In this document: positions 1 to 9,496 of the stretch, one piece after another | Numbering within the stretch: the stretch's first letter is position 1 | Layout: each line of letters starts with the position of its first letter | Source: Caldifarciminota bacterium | Lineage (GTDB): Bacteria > Hydrothermota > Hydrothermia > B15-G9 | DNA length: 35,538 nt | Reading direction: 5' to 3' | Assembly (NCBI GenBank): GCA_027037615.1 | Contig: JALVZN010000061.1 | Span: 1-35,538 of the forward strand | Notes under the pieces: generated by a model | What the model saw: only the letters and a program-made list of their open reading frames with translations | The model's database searches: none | Told to the model about the DNA's origin: nothing | Program-made: the position numbers and the translations under genes

Positions 1-2
1 GC

Positions 3-1058
3 CCCTATGTGCTTGACATAATTCCCGACAACCTGATGGGCTCCATGTCGTTGATAGCCGACACCGTGCTGAGCATGGTTGCGTTCTCTCTCGGTCAGGT
101 TTTCGAGATAAAATCGTTGTCCCGAGTGGGCAAACGCGTGTTCCTGATCTCGTGGGGCGAGGTGATCGGTGCGTTCATACTTGTCACAGTGGTCATGTAT
201 GCGATCGGCGTGCCGCTTTACGAGGCGCTTCTTTTCGGCGGCATAGCACCGGCGACCGCACCTGCTGCAACGGTCATGGTCATCAGGGAGCTCAGGGCGA
301 GCGGCCCGTTCACGGAGACCCTGCTGGGAGTTGTGGCCATCGACGATGCGTGGGGCATCATGGTCTTTGCGCTTGCAGAATCGGTGGCGAAGATGCTGCT
401 GCGGCATGGTGGTGGCCAGTCCGAGGTGCTGGTTTCGCTCATGCACGCAACGGTGGCTGTGATCGCAGCGCTTGCGCTCGGCTCTGCCATCGCTGTTCTG
501 TTCAAATGGCTCTCAAAGTTCTTCCGTTCGGACACCGACATCCTGGTGGCCGTCTTCGGCGCGATTCTCGTAACATCGGACATAGCATCCTACTTCAACC
601 TTTCTAACCTGCTGGCGAACATGGCGTTCGGCGCCGTGCTCGCAAACATCACCAAATCGCCCAACAAGTATTTCGACATCCTGAAACGGTTTGACTGGCT
701 TTTCTACCTGTTCTTCTTCGTCCTGAGTGGCGCATCGCTCGAACTCGAAAAACTCAAAGAGCTCGGCTTCTGGGGCATAGTCTATACCGTTACAAGGCCG
801 TTTGGCGAATATGTTGGCGCTTTCGTGGGCGCCGCAATCGGCAAAATGGAAAAAACGGTCAGGAATTACATCGGACTTGGGCTCGTCCCACAGGCTGGTG
901 TCGCGCTCGGACTTGCAATCCTTGTAAGGCATGAATTCAGCGACACGATCGGTCCCGGCTTCCTGACCGTCATCATCGCATCGACGGTCATATCGGAAAT
1001 AATCGGCCCCGTGTTCACACGGATGGCGCTTCGCAAGGCAGGTGAGATAAGAGCTTGA
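3..1058 (+). CDS. Cation:proton antiporter (CPA/Kef-like), C-terminal part; 5' end beyond window
   Basis: Open reading frame continues upstream of the GTG at 9 to the window edge; many TM segments; motif VVAIDDAWGIMVFA and GLVPQAGVALGLAILV typical of Na+/H+ exchangers; stop TGA 1056-1058 overlaps the mfd ATG. Confidence 0.8.
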   Translation, partial: PYVLDIIPDNLMGSMSLIADTVLSMVAFSLGQVFEIKSLSRVGKRVFLISWGEVIGAFILVTVVMYAIGVPLYEALLFGGIAPATAPAATVMVIRELRASGPFTETLLGVVAIDDAWGIMVFALAESVAKMLLRHGGGQSEVLVSLMHATVAVIAALALGSAIAVLFKWLSKFFRSDTDILVAVFGAILVTSDIASYFNLSNLLANMAFGAVLANITKSPNKYFDILKRFDWLFYLFFFVLSGASLELEKLKELGFWGIVYTVTRPFGEYVGAFVGAAIGKMEKTVRNYIGLGLVPQAGVALGLAILVRHEFSDTIGPGFLTVIIASTVISEIIGPVFTRMALRKAGEIRA

Positions 1059-3886
1059 TGGAGCTGCCCGTAGTTCTTGAAAAACTCAAGCCTATTGCCG
1101 AAAAGATCGAAAGCGAGAGGGGAATCAGCTCCAGCTGGCCAAGCGGGTTTATCTCTCTTATCCTCACTGACATCGCCCTGTCACACAAATTTGTGGCTTA
1201 CAGGCTCACCGACCCGGAACTCGGCGCCGCAATCGCCGAGGAGATAGGCGGCATAGCGGATGCCTTCGCCCTCCCGGTCAACGCCGTGCTGGCGGACGCA
1301 GAGGGATGGGACCTCGCGATAAAGTCCGATCTGTCGAACATCATCATCGCGCCGCCCGACCTCAAGCTTGTGACATCGGCCATCTTCTACGAGTTCGTGA
1401 CGGGCGACGAGCTGCCGCTCGAGGAGCTCATCGATGCGCTGATAGACAGCGGCTATCGGCGCGTTGGCTCGGTCGCCGAGCCGGGCGAGTTCGCATTGAG
1501 GGGGGGAATTCTGGACATATTCCCCATCGGTGACACAACGCCCAAAAGGGTTGAATTCTTCGGCGACACAATAGAATCTATCCGCATATTCGACCCGTTT
1601 ACACAGAGGTCAACTGCCATCCTGAAAAACGGGCGTTTCACGGTCTCGCTTCGAGATAACAGCTCCAACAGGCTGGACGCCATCGAGTTCCATGATAAAC
1701 CGGTTTCGGGCATCGAGGTCGTGCCAAACAGCCGTTATGCCGGCCAGTTTGAGCTCTTCAAATCCGATATAAAACGCTTGTTATCAACTGGTTATGAGGT
1801 TTATCTGCTGTCGAACGATGAGAGGAGGGGCAGGAGATTGGCATCGCTTGTTGGGGCGAAGTTTCACAGGGGCAGCGTGTTTCAGGGGTTCCAGATGCCG
1901 GCCATTAAATTCGCAGTCTTCTCGGATAGGGAGCTCACGGGCGCACAGCCGAAAAAACGCCGCATCTCGGTGCTTTTCGGCGAACGGATTGAGGATTTGA
2001 CGGCGCTCCAGCCCGGCGACATCGTCGTCCACATCGACTACGGGATAGCGCGCTACGAAGGACTTGCGACCATCGAAGTCGAGCGCACGGTCTATGACTG
2101 CCTCAAATTGAAGTTCAAGGACGGCTATGTCTATGTGCCAACTTACAACCTTGAGGTGGTGCAGAAGTTCACATCATCGTCCGAGAGTCAGGTTGAGCCT
2201 GAGATAACGGAAATCGGCTCTCCGAAATGGCTGAAAAGGCGTGCCAGAGCGATGTCGGCGTCCTTTGAGATAGCCAGCGACCTTTTGAGAATTCACGCCC
2301 TGAGGAAAGCGCGCAAAGGGTTTGCGTTCTCGAAAGATAACGAGCTTATGATGGCGCTCGAAGCATCTTTCCCGTATGAGGAGACCGAGGATCAGAAACG
2401 GGTCATCGAAGAGGTCAAACGGGACATGGAATCCGAGCGCGTCATGGACAGGCTTGTGGCGGGCGAAGTCGGCTTCGGCAAGACTGAAGTCGCCATAAGG
2501 GCATCGTTTAAGGCGGTTTTGGACGGCAAACAGGTCGCCATCGTCGTGCCGACCACATTGCTTGCCCTGCAACATTACCGTTCGTTCACGGAACGGCTGA
2601 AAAACTTCCCGGTCAGGATTGCGATGGTCTCGCGCCTCGTCAAGTCCTCGAAAATCAAGGAGATACTTCAGGAGCTCAGGGAGGGCAAGATCGACATCGT
2701 CATCGGCACACACAGGCTTTTGAGGGACGATGTCGAGTTCAGAGATCTCGGCCTGCTGATAATCGATGAGGAGCACAGGTTTGGCGTGGCTCAAAAGGAG
2801 AAGCTGCGGAAAAAATACCCGCTGGTCGATACCCTGCGACTCACGGCAACGCCGATCCCGAGAACGCTTTACGCAGCGCTCGGCAAAATCTACGACCTGT
2901 CGCTCATAACGACGCCTCCGATCGGGCGGCAATCGGTTGAGACGATCGTCGCCGAATACAGCGATTCGATTGTGATAGAAGCGATCGAGCGGGAGATGAA
3001 AAGACACGGACAGGTGTTTTATGTGTTCAACAGGATAGAGGGCATCGAAAAGGTCGCAGAACGGCTGAGGCGGTTCTTCCCGGAACTCAACATCACAGTC
3101 GCACATGGCAGGATGAAGAAGTCGGAGTTGGAGGACATCTTCATCGATTTCTATGAGGGCAGGATCGATGTCCTCGTATCGACCTCGATAATCGAGGCAG
3201 GCGTGGATTTCCCGAGAGCGAACACGCTGATCATAGAGAACGCAGATAGGTTTGGCCTCGCAGAGCTCCATCAGCTCAGGGGGCGCGTCGGCAGGTCGAT
3301 AGTGAAGGCATACGCCTATTTTCTCGTGCCGAAAACGATAAGCGAGAAGGCGAAGCGGCGGCTTCGTGCGCTTGCGACTTACCACCAGCTGGGCTCAGGG
3401 ATAAAGATTGCGCTTGCCGACATGGAGATCAGGGGCGCCGGCAATCTGCTTGGCAGAGAACAACATGGGCACATAAACGCCGTGGGCGTTGAGATGTTCT
3501 TCTCCATGCTGGAGGAGGCCGTCCGCGAGCTGTCGGGTCAGGAGCCGCTCAGGGAGCCGTCCGTCACCATCAAAGGCATCTCCGCACTCATCCCCGAATC
3601 CTACATCCCCGAACCTGATGTGCGGGTGTCGTTCTACCGCCGCATTAGCAATGCACGCAACCAAAAGCAGCTCAATGAGATACGCGAGGAGCTGCTGGAC
3701 AGGTTTGGCAGGCTCCCTGTTGAGGTCGAAAACCTGCTCCAGATAACATCTTACAAGTTGCTGGCGATGGAAAAGGGATACGACGAAATTCGGGTGTCGG
3801 AGAAGACGGTCGAGTTCATCAAAGGCAAAGAGGCCAAAAGCATCAAACGCAGCCTGCCGCTCAAGACCGTAAAGAACCTGCTCTGA
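1058..3886 (+). CDS. mfd: Transcription-repair coupling factor Mfd (compact, ~942 aa)
   Basis: UvrB-like N-terminal block ([18 protein letters not shown]), CarD/RID-like [20 protein letters not shown], Walker [16 protein letters not shown] box, [18 protein letters not shown]-terminal TRCF domain. ATG 1058 preferred over TTG 1055. Confidence 0.95.
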   Translation: MELPVVLEKLKPIAEKIESERGISSSWPSGFISLILTDIALSHKFVAYRLTDPELGAAIAEEIGGIADAFALPVNAVLADAEGWDLAIKSDLSNIIIAPPDLKLVTSAIFYEFVTGDELPLEELIDALIDSGYRRVGSVAEPGEFALRGGILDIFPIGDTTPKRVEFFGDTIESIRIFDPFTQRSTAILKNGRFTVSLRDNSSNRLDAIEFHDKPVSGIEVVPNSRYAGQFELFKSDIKRLLSTGYEVYLLSNDERRGRRLASLVGAKFHRGSVFQGFQMPAIKFAVFSDRELTGAQPKKRRISVLFGERIEDLTALQPGDIVVHIDYGIARYEGLATIEVERTVYDCLKLKFKDGYVYVPTYNLEVVQKFTSSSESQVEPEITEIGSPKWLKRRARAMSASFEIASDLLRIHALRKARKGFAFSKDNELMMALEASFPYEETEDQKRVIEEVKRDMESERVMDRLVAGEVGFGKTEVAIRASFKAVLDGKQVAIVVPTTLLALQHYRSFTERLKNFPVRIAMVSRLVKSSKIKEILQELREGKIDIVIGTHRLLRDDVEFRDLGLLIIDEEHRFGVAQKEKLRKKYPLVDTLRLTATPIPRTLYAALGKIYDLSLITTPPIGRQSVETIVAEYSDSIVIEAIEREMKRHGQVFYVFNRIEGIEKVAERLRRFFPELNITVAHGRMKKSELEDIFIDFYEGRIDVLVSTSIIEAGVDFPRANTLIIENADRFGLAELHQLRGRVGRSIVKAYAYFLVPKTISEKAKRRLRALATYHQLGSGIKIALADMEIRGAGNLLGREQHGHINAVGVEMFFSMLEEAVRELSGQEPLREPSVTIKGISALIPESYIPEPDVRVSFYRRISNARNQKQLNEIREELLDRFGRLPVEVENLLQITSYKLLAMEKGYDEIRVSEKTVEFIKGKEAKSIKRSLPLKTVKNLL

Positions 3887-3912
3887 GACGCCATCCGCCC
3901 CAAAACGAAAAA

Positions 3913-3934
3913 GGGGCGGAAATCAACCCGCCCC
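3913..3934 (-). terminator. Rho-independent terminator for the por operon (minus strand)
   Basis: GGGGCGG...CCGCCCC stem; read on the minus strand it is followed by TTTTT (3912-3908), just after the porB stop. Confidence 0.75.
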
Positions 3935-3964
3935 CCTTCACTTTCCGTTGAACGATTTGACCGC

Positions 3965-4912
3965 TCACTCCTTGAGAGGGAACGCCTCCTCAAGTTTGAG
4001 CAGTCTCTCCCAGCGTTTCTCGACTTCCTGCTGGATTTCCTCTATCAGTTCGGGCCTGTTGAGGATGTGCTTGTAGCGGCGCTGTGGCTTGAGGAATTCG
4101 ATAACCGGCAGCGGTTTCCTCGGCTTGTAGTTGACCTTCCAACCTCCGTTTTTGTATTCGTAGAGCGGCCAGTATTTCGTTTCCACAGCGAGTTTGGTTA
4201 GATCGATGGAGAGGTCAGGCGGATAGTTCCATCCGGGCTGGCATGGGCTTATGACATTTATGAAGCTTGGGCCGTCAGCCTCAAGGGCTTTCTGCACTTT
4301 TCTGATTAGATCGCTCCAGAAGGCCGGGCTTGCCTGTGCCGCATAAGCCGGATTGTGGGCGATGATGATGTCGGTTATCTCTTTGCGCCACTGCAACTTG
4401 CCCGGTATGACCTTTCCAGCAGGCGATGTTGTTGTGGATGCGTATTTCGGGGTAGCGCTTGACCTCTGGATTCCCGTGTTCATGTAACCTTCGTTGTTAT
4501 AGAGGATGTAGAGGAAATTGTGGCCGCGCTCAAGTGCGCCGGACAGGGCCTGAAGTCCGATGTCGTAAGTTCCACCGTCACCGCCGAACGCCACAAACTT
4601 GATCTCCTTGTCTGCCGGGATTTTGCCTTTGCGTTTCAATGCCTTGTAAGCTGCCTCGACGCCTGAAATTGTGGCAGCGGCGTTCTCAAAAGCGTTGTGT
4701 ATCCAGTTAACAGGCCATGCGGTATAGGGGAAGATGGTTGTTGTCACTTCCATACAGCCGGTGGCGTTTGCTACGACAAGCGGGTAATCGGTTGCGCTCA
4801 TCACAAGTTTGACTATGACAGGGAACGGGCAACCTGCACATGCCCTGTGGCCTGGCGCCAATGCCCTTTTCATGCGGGCAAGATCTCTCAAAGTTTTTGC
4901 TTTCTGAGCCAT
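3965..4912 (-). CDS. porB: Pyruvate:ferredoxin oxidoreductase, beta subunit
   Basis: TPP-binding GDGGTYDIGLQALSGALERGHNFLYILYNNEGYMNTGIQRSSATP; Cys motif HRACAGCPFP; SD AGGAGGAAAATC-ATG. Confidence 0.93.
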   Translation of the reverse strand: MAQKAKTLRDLARMKRALAPGHRACAGCPFPVIVKLVMSATDYPLVVANATGCMEVTTTIFPYTAWPVNWIHNAFENAAATISGVEAAYKALKRKGKIPADKEIKFVAFGGDGGTYDIGLQALSGALERGHNFLYILYNNEGYMNTGIQRSSATPKYASTTTSPAGKVIPGKLQWRKEITDIIIAHNPAYAAQASPAFWSDLIRKVQKALEADGPSFINVISPCQPGWNYPPDLSIDLTKLAVETKYWPLYEYKNGGWKVNYKPRKPLPVIEFLKPQRRYKHILNRPELIEEIQQEVEKRWERLLKLEEAFPLKE

Positions 4913-4922
4913 GATTTTCCTC

Positions 4923-6116
4923 CTATTCCCTCACGCCAACATAGGTTACCATGCGGTCAGGCGTGTTGCCGGCTGCAATCCACTGCATCTTCTCGATGAC
5001 CTCGTAGAAGTTCTCAGGTGGCACATCGCGTCCGCCCAGTCCGTAAACGAAGCTGTGGATGATCGGTCTTTCGGAAAAATGGTAGAGTGCGCGGGCGATC
5101 TCTGTTGCCACAGGGCCGCCCATTGTGTTGAGCGAGTCAGCGCGATCCATCACGGCGAGGTATTTCACCTTTCCAAGAACCTGCTGGAGCTCCTCGTAAG
5201 GGAACGGTCTGAAGATTCTCAGTCTGAGAAGTCCGACCTTCATGCCCTTTTCATCGCGAAGGTCATCGACAACTTCCTTGCCTGTGCCTGCTGAGGAACC
5301 GAGCACGACAATTGCGTATTCCGCATCGTCGAGCCTGTAAGGCTCCATGAACACGGGCAGCTCAACGCCGAAGAACTCGGCAAATTCGCGATGGGCATCG
5401 TAGATGTGCTTTTTCGCCTCGAACATGGCCTCAATCTGGCCACGCTTGTGCTCGAAGAAGTAATCCTGAAGGTCGAGCGGGCCGACGGTTATCGGGTTAT
5501 CCACATCGAGCACATTGTAGAGCGGCTTCCTCTGCCCGAGGAATTCCCTGACATCCTCATCGTCAAACACATCAAGGGATTCCATGCCGTGAGAGAGGAC
5601 GAAGCCGTCCGTGGTGACCATAACCGGCAGGTTGGCCTTTTCTGCCGTCCTGACGCCGACGATGGTAGATGCATAGGCCTCCTGCACATTTTCGGTGTAG
5701 ATCTGGATCCAGCCAGCATCGCGCGAACCCATCGTGTCGGAATGGTCGCAGTGGATGTTGATCGGTGCGGACAGCGTTCTGTTGACGACGCACATCGTGA
5801 TCGGGAGCCTCAACGCACTTGCGATGTAGAGGATTTCGTGCATCAGGGCCAGGCCCTGAGAGGCGGTGCCCGTCATCACGCGTGCGCCGGCCGCCGATGC
5901 GCCAACGCATGCCGACATTGCGGAATGCTCGGATTCCACAGGCACGAACTCGGTATCGACTTCGCCGTCTGCAACATATTTCGAGAACAGCTCGACGATC
6001 TGCGTTGCGGGCGTGATGGGGTAAGCGGCGACGACATCAGGGTTTATTTGCTTCATGGCGAAAGCCATGGCCTCGTTACCGGTAAGCGCCATCCTTGTTG
6101 TTTTCCTCTTCGCCAT
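4923..6116 (-). CDS. porA: Pyruvate:ferredoxin oxidoreductase, alpha subunit
   Basis: GNEAMAFAMKQINPDVVAAYPITPATQIVE...VESEHSAMSACVGASAAGARVMTGTASQGLALMHE; SD GGAGGTATAGCC-ATG. Confidence 0.93.
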   Translation of the reverse strand: MAKRKTTRMALTGNEAMAFAMKQINPDVVAAYPITPATQIVELFSKYVADGEVDTEFVPVESEHSAMSACVGASAAGARVMTGTASQGLALMHEILYIASALRLPITMCVVNRTLSAPINIHCDHSDTMGSRDAGWIQIYTENVQEAYASTIVGVRTAEKANLPVMVTTDGFVLSHGMESLDVFDDEDVREFLGQRKPLYNVLDVDNPITVGPLDLQDYFFEHKRGQIEAMFEAKKHIYDAHREFAEFFGVELPVFMEPYRLDDAEYAIVVLGSSAGTGKEVVDDLRDEKGMKVGLLRLRIFRPFPYEELQQVLGKVKYLAVMDRADSLNTMGGPVATEIARALYHFSERPIIHSFVYGLGGRDVPPENFYEVIEKMQWIAAGNTPDRMVTYVGVRE

Positions 6117-6118
6117 GG

Positions 6119-6463
6119 CTATACCTCCTCCGGTGCCATTTCAAGGGCATGTATCTTGGGCGGGCACGCACGAACGCAAATGCCGCATCCCTTGCAGTAA
6201 TCGTAGTCTATGCCGATCATCTTAACCACTTTTCCGTCTTCGGATATGTTCAGCATGATGGCATCTTCGGGACAGAAGACCCAGCAGAGCAGGCAATGCG
6301 TGCACTTGTCCTCGTCCCAGATGGGGCGCTCTACACGCCAATCGCCTGTCAAATATTCGGGTGAAGTGGGGACTCCCGGCACTATTGCGCCAGGCGAGAT
6401 CTCCGCAAGCTCCTTCCACCCTTTCAATTCGTCCCATTTCCTCTCTTTGGGGGCAGGCATCAT
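6119..6463 (-). CDS. porD: Pyruvate:ferredoxin oxidoreductase, delta subunit (2x[4Fe-4S])
   Basis: Two ferredoxin motifs: CTHCLLCWVFCP and CKGCGICVRACPPK; located between gamma and alpha genes. Confidence 0.9.
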   Translation of the reverse strand: MMPAPKERKWDELKGWKELAEISPGAIVPGVPTSPEYLTGDWRVERPIWDEDKCTHCLLCWVFCPEDAIMLNISEDGKVVKMIGIDYDYCKGCGICVRACPPKIHALEMAPEEV

Positions 6464-7029
6464 TCAACCTCCTCGTAGGCCCTTTTCACGGCCTCTATGT
6501 TTTTCTCCACGATGTCGGTCGAGAATTTGTGAGAAAGCCTTTCCTCGATGGCCTTGAGAAAATCGTCGAAAGGCAGAAGAGGAAGGACTTTTATCAAAGC
6601 GCCGAGCATTGGCGTGTTCGGGATGTTCCTGCCGAGTATGTCAAGTGCGATCTTCGTTGCATCGACCGTGTGAACCTCGAAAGGCTCTAACTGCGGGAAC
6701 TTCTTCTTGAGATCCTCAGGCGATAGGGAACTGTTGGCGAGGAATTTGTTGCCGGGTTTAAGTCCTTCCACCACAGCTTTGGTTCCGAGCAGCGTTGGGT
6801 CTATGACGACAACCACATCAGGCTCCTTAATTCCGCTGTGAATCCTTATCGGCTTGTCCGATATGCGGTTGTATGACTTAACCGGAGCGCCACGACGCTC
6901 TGGCCCGTATTCAGGGAAGGCCTGGATGTATTTGCCGGTCTTGGCGAGCGCCTCCCCAAGCAGCAGGGCCGCGGTCTTGGCACCCAGTCCTCCGCGCCCG
7001 TGCCATCTTATCTCAAAGGGCTTTTCCAT
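6460..7029 (-). CDS. porC: Pyruvate:ferredoxin oxidoreductase, gamma subunit
   Basis: IRWHGRGGLGAKTAALLLGEALAKTGKYIQAFPEYGPERRGAPVKSYNRISDKPIR; 4-nt overlap with porD. Confidence 0.92.
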   Translation of the reverse strand: MEKPFEIRWHGRGGLGAKTAALLLGEALAKTGKYIQAFPEYGPERRGAPVKSYNRISDKPIRIHSGIKEPDVVVVIDPTLLGTKAVVEGLKPGNKFLANSSLSPEDLKKKFPQLEPFEVHTVDATKIALDILGRNIPNTPMLGALIKVLPLLPFDDFLKAIEERLSHKFSTDIVEKNIEAVKRAYEEVE

Positions 7030-7213
7030 TGTTCATCGCTCCGTTTGTTTTTATTCACCCTTTTACATTTAATCCTTAACAAAATTGCTTTTTACCCCCT
7101 ACGGGTGAATATCGATCACCGCCCAGGGGAAAAGTAATCAGTTGTATCTCTATTTTATTGCGTAGATGTGAGGGGCGTCAATCGCAAAAATCGCTCAAAT
7201 ACAAGTGAATTAG

Positions 7214-7243
7214 ACAAAGGGGGCGGCTTTCGCCACCCCCTTT
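7214..7243 (-). terminator. Rho-independent terminator-like hairpin of the 10291-7280 operon
   Basis: AAAGGGGG-(C/A mismatch)-GGC TTTC GCC-CCCCCTTT stem-loop downstream of the 7280 stop on the minus strand. Confidence 0.65.
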
Positions 7244-7279
7244 AACAAGGATGTAGATCAAGGGCATAGTGGTGTCAAA

Positions 7280-7531
7280 TTAAGGTTTCTTCTTTTTCTT
7301 CGGCTTCTGCTTGTGCTCTTTGATTATCTTGATAAACAGGCTGTTGCGGCGTCTTGATCTCAGGTCGTTGACCCCATCTTTGTCACGGTCAACGAATGTG
7401 TCACGCTTGACCGTCTCACGATGGGTTTTTTTGACCGGGTTCACTGCCGTTGAATCGGCAGCCCCGAGAACGGCCGACGCATGAAGGAAACTGATGGCCA
7501 GAATGGCGACCCCAATCTTTGTGGCCTTCAT
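7280..7531 (-). CDS. Small predicted secreted protein with DxDxDG-like motif and Lys-rich C-terminus
   Basis: Signal-peptide-like N-terminus MKATKIGVAILAISFLHASAVLGA; VDRDKDGVND; tail KQKPKKKKKP; ATGA overlap with the upstream CDS stop. Confidence 0.7.
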   Translation of the reverse strand: MKATKIGVAILAISFLHASAVLGAADSTAVNPVKKTHRETVKRDTFVDRDKDGVNDLRSRRRNSLFIKIIKEHKQKPKKKKKP

Positions 7532-9492
7532 TTTCCCACCTCCTCATTGATGCCATTCCTGAAAATGGTTCTGTGCTTTTTCTTGTCGTCAGTCTTTCTC
7601 ACCGATGTCCTGCGGTGGACGCGGTCGCTGCTCCTGCTCGTGGAGCGCCTGATCGTCCGCCTATCCTTCTTTTTGTCGTCGGTTGAACGGATCTTCGATC
7701 CCGTGTCTTCTTTATCCGTTTTGCTCTTTGAATTTCTGGATGGGGTGCTGCGCCTGAAGATGACGCGCTGGTTGGTTCTCCTGTCGGACTGCTTCTTATC
7801 CGTATGATCAGCTTTATTCCTGACGACTGGCACCGAAACCCTGCGCTGTGGTATGTCGCTCCTGTCGTTCCCGACATTGACCTCGCCTGTGATGTTCCGC
7901 CATCTGCGGGTCCTCGAAATGCGTTTCGCGTCCCTGTCCGTTGCGTCATCTGACGGTTTCGGCGTCTCGATAGGGCTAACGCCTGAGGTCGATGGCCTTT
8001 TGATGCGTGGTCTGCGCGGCACGACAGTCCGCCTGTCCGCTGCATCTGTCGGAGTTTGGGGCTCGATCGGGCTAATCCTTGAAGTGGATGGCTTCTTGAC
8101 GCGGGGGTTACGCGGAGCGGGCGTTTCCCTGTCAATTGCGCCTGTCGGAACAGTGACCTTCGACTTCAGAGCGGGGTTCAGCTTCGTCTCCCTCTCGATT
8201 TTGGCGCTGACGATCGAGGGTTTGAGTCTGCTGATCGGCGATCTTTCAAGGACTTCGATGGTCTTCACGCGCTCGGAAACGAGCTGAGTTTTGACTTTGG
8301 GCGGTGGAGGCGTCGGTTTGGCGTAGTCGATCGGCGGCTTTGTTGTCCAGCGAGATTTCTTCGTGAAATCGCCAGTGTTGACCTTGACAGATGAAGTGCG
8401 ATACGGCTTGGTGTATCTTCCCTTCACAGGCGGTCGATACCTGTAAATCGGGTCGCAGAACGACCTCCGATCGACGATGTTGATGATCGTTATGTTGTTG
8501 ATGACGATGATGGGATTGCCCCACGGGTCGAGCGGTGCCCATGCTATCCAGTCGGGGCCATACGACCACGCCACCCATGCAGGTGCAAAATCGTAGCCCG
8601 GCACCCAGATCCAGCCGACACCTGCCACAAACGCCCATCTCCCGTAATGAAACGGCACCCAGCCCCAGGGCTCATAGGGCACCCAGACCCAGCCCCAGCG
8701 CGAACTCCAGACCCAATGTCCATTTGCATAGGGCCGCCACGATGCGTCAACATAGGGCACCCAGACGAGGCCGTAGCCCGGCACCCTGCGCCAGCGCCCA
8801 TACATGTCCAGTTCGGAGAGCCCAACATGGATGTAGAGGCCAAGCCGCACCTCGCCGTAGTAATCAGAGCTCGGCCGCCTCAAAACATCCCTGTCGCGCA
8901 TATCGCACCACCTATCGAACGCATCCCTGTCGTAATACCTGTCCGTCCAGACGAGATCACCGTCTGCGTTGATGTAGGCAATTCGGTGCGTCCTCAAAAC
9001 CCTGCGCCCATCGGCATAATGCAGGATTGCGCCCTCCTTCCTCACTATCACATAGGAATCCCCGTTGTCATCGACCTCAACACGCACCTTGCTGCCGCGA
9101 TACGGCTCAACATCGCCGCCTGTGAAAGCGATATGCAGATACCTCATCCTGGTCCAGTAGGGGACGCTGGCTGCAACGATGCCGTAAACAGTGGTGACGA
9201 GCGTCGTGCCGTCTTCTTCCATAACGGTGAATTCAGCCTCCGAAAGCTCATCGAGCCTGACCACCGTGCCGTCGGACAGCTGAACCTCGACCCTGCTGCC
9301 CGCTTCCGTCCTTATAATGTCTCCTTCCTCGACGATCGTGTTGATCGTGGCATACCCCCATCTGTCATCGTCAACGCCGATGATGAAAACATCGCCATCG
9401 ATGAAGCTTATCCTGCCCCATCCTGCCCCGTTCGCAGACACAAACGGGGTCAAAAGCCCGATAGCTAACAGACAATTACGCAATAGCTTCAT
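7528..9492 (-). CDS. FecR-like / Trp-rich (DUF6600-like) exported protein with basic RS-rich C-terminus
   Basis: Start chosen at MKLLRNCLLAIGLLTPFVSANGA (SD GGGAGGTG); FecR-like segment GDVFIIGVDDDRWGYATINTIVEEGDIIRTEAGSRVEVQLSDGTVVRL; repeated WVP/WxP motifs (VWVPYVDASWRPYANGHWVW...WGWVPFHYGRW). Confidence 0.8.
   Translation of the reverse strand: MKLLRNCLLAIGLLTPFVSANGAGWGRISFIDGDVFIIGVDDDRWGYATINTIVEEGDIIRTEAGSRVEVQLSDGTVVRLDELSEAEFTVMEEDGTTLVTTVYGIVAASVPYWTRMRYLHIAFTGGDVEPYRGSKVRVEVDDNGDSYVIVRKEGAILHYADGRRVLRTHRIAYINADGDLVWTDRYYDRDAFDRWCDMRDRDVLRRPSSDYYGEVRLGLYIHVGLSELDMYGRWRRVPGYGLVWVPYVDASWRPYANGHWVWSSRWGWVWVPYEPWGWVPFHYGRWAFVAGVGWIWVPGYDFAPAWVAWSYGPDWIAWAPLDPWGNPIIVINNITIINIVDRRSFCDPIYRYRPPVKGRYTKPYRTSSVKVNTGDFTKKSRWTTKPPIDYAKPTPPPPKVKTQLVSERVKTIEVLERSPISRLKPSIVSAKIERETKLNPALKSKVTVPTGAIDRETPAPRNPRVKKPSTSRISPIEPQTPTDAADRRTVVPRRPRIKRPSTSGVSPIETPKPSDDATDRDAKRISRTRRWRNITGEVNVGNDRSDIPQRRVSVPVVRNKADHTDKKQSDRRTNQRVIFRRSTPSRNSKSKTDKEDTGSKIRSTDDKKKDRRTIRRSTSRSSDRVHRRTSVRKTDDKKKHRTIFRNGINEEVGK
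7968..8160 (-). repeat. Degenerate 96-bp (32-aa) in-gene tandem repeat, ~2 units
   Basis: Protein units PTGAIDRETPAPRNPRVKKPSTSRISPIEPQT and PTDAADRRTVVPRRPRIKRPSTSGVSPIETPK; DNA anchors CGATAGGGCTAA (7968) and CGATCGGGCTAA (8064) 96 bp apart. Confidence 0.8.
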
Positions 9493-9496
9493 GTTT

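Noticed and set aside
2174-3385. 403-aa minus-strand ORF inside mfd
   Set aside because: Fully antisense to the unmistakable mfd coding sequence; composition (D/R/L-rich, no motifs) is typical of shadow ORFs opposite GC-biased genes.
5391-6200. 269-aa plus-strand ORF antisense to porA
   Set aside because: Shadow ORF opposite a clear PFOR alpha subunit; no recognisable domain.
8647-9468. 273-aa plus-strand ORF antisense to the DUF6600-like gene
   Set aside because: His/Pro-rich translation without motifs; the opposite strand has signal peptide, FecR-like and WVP repeats with an SD.
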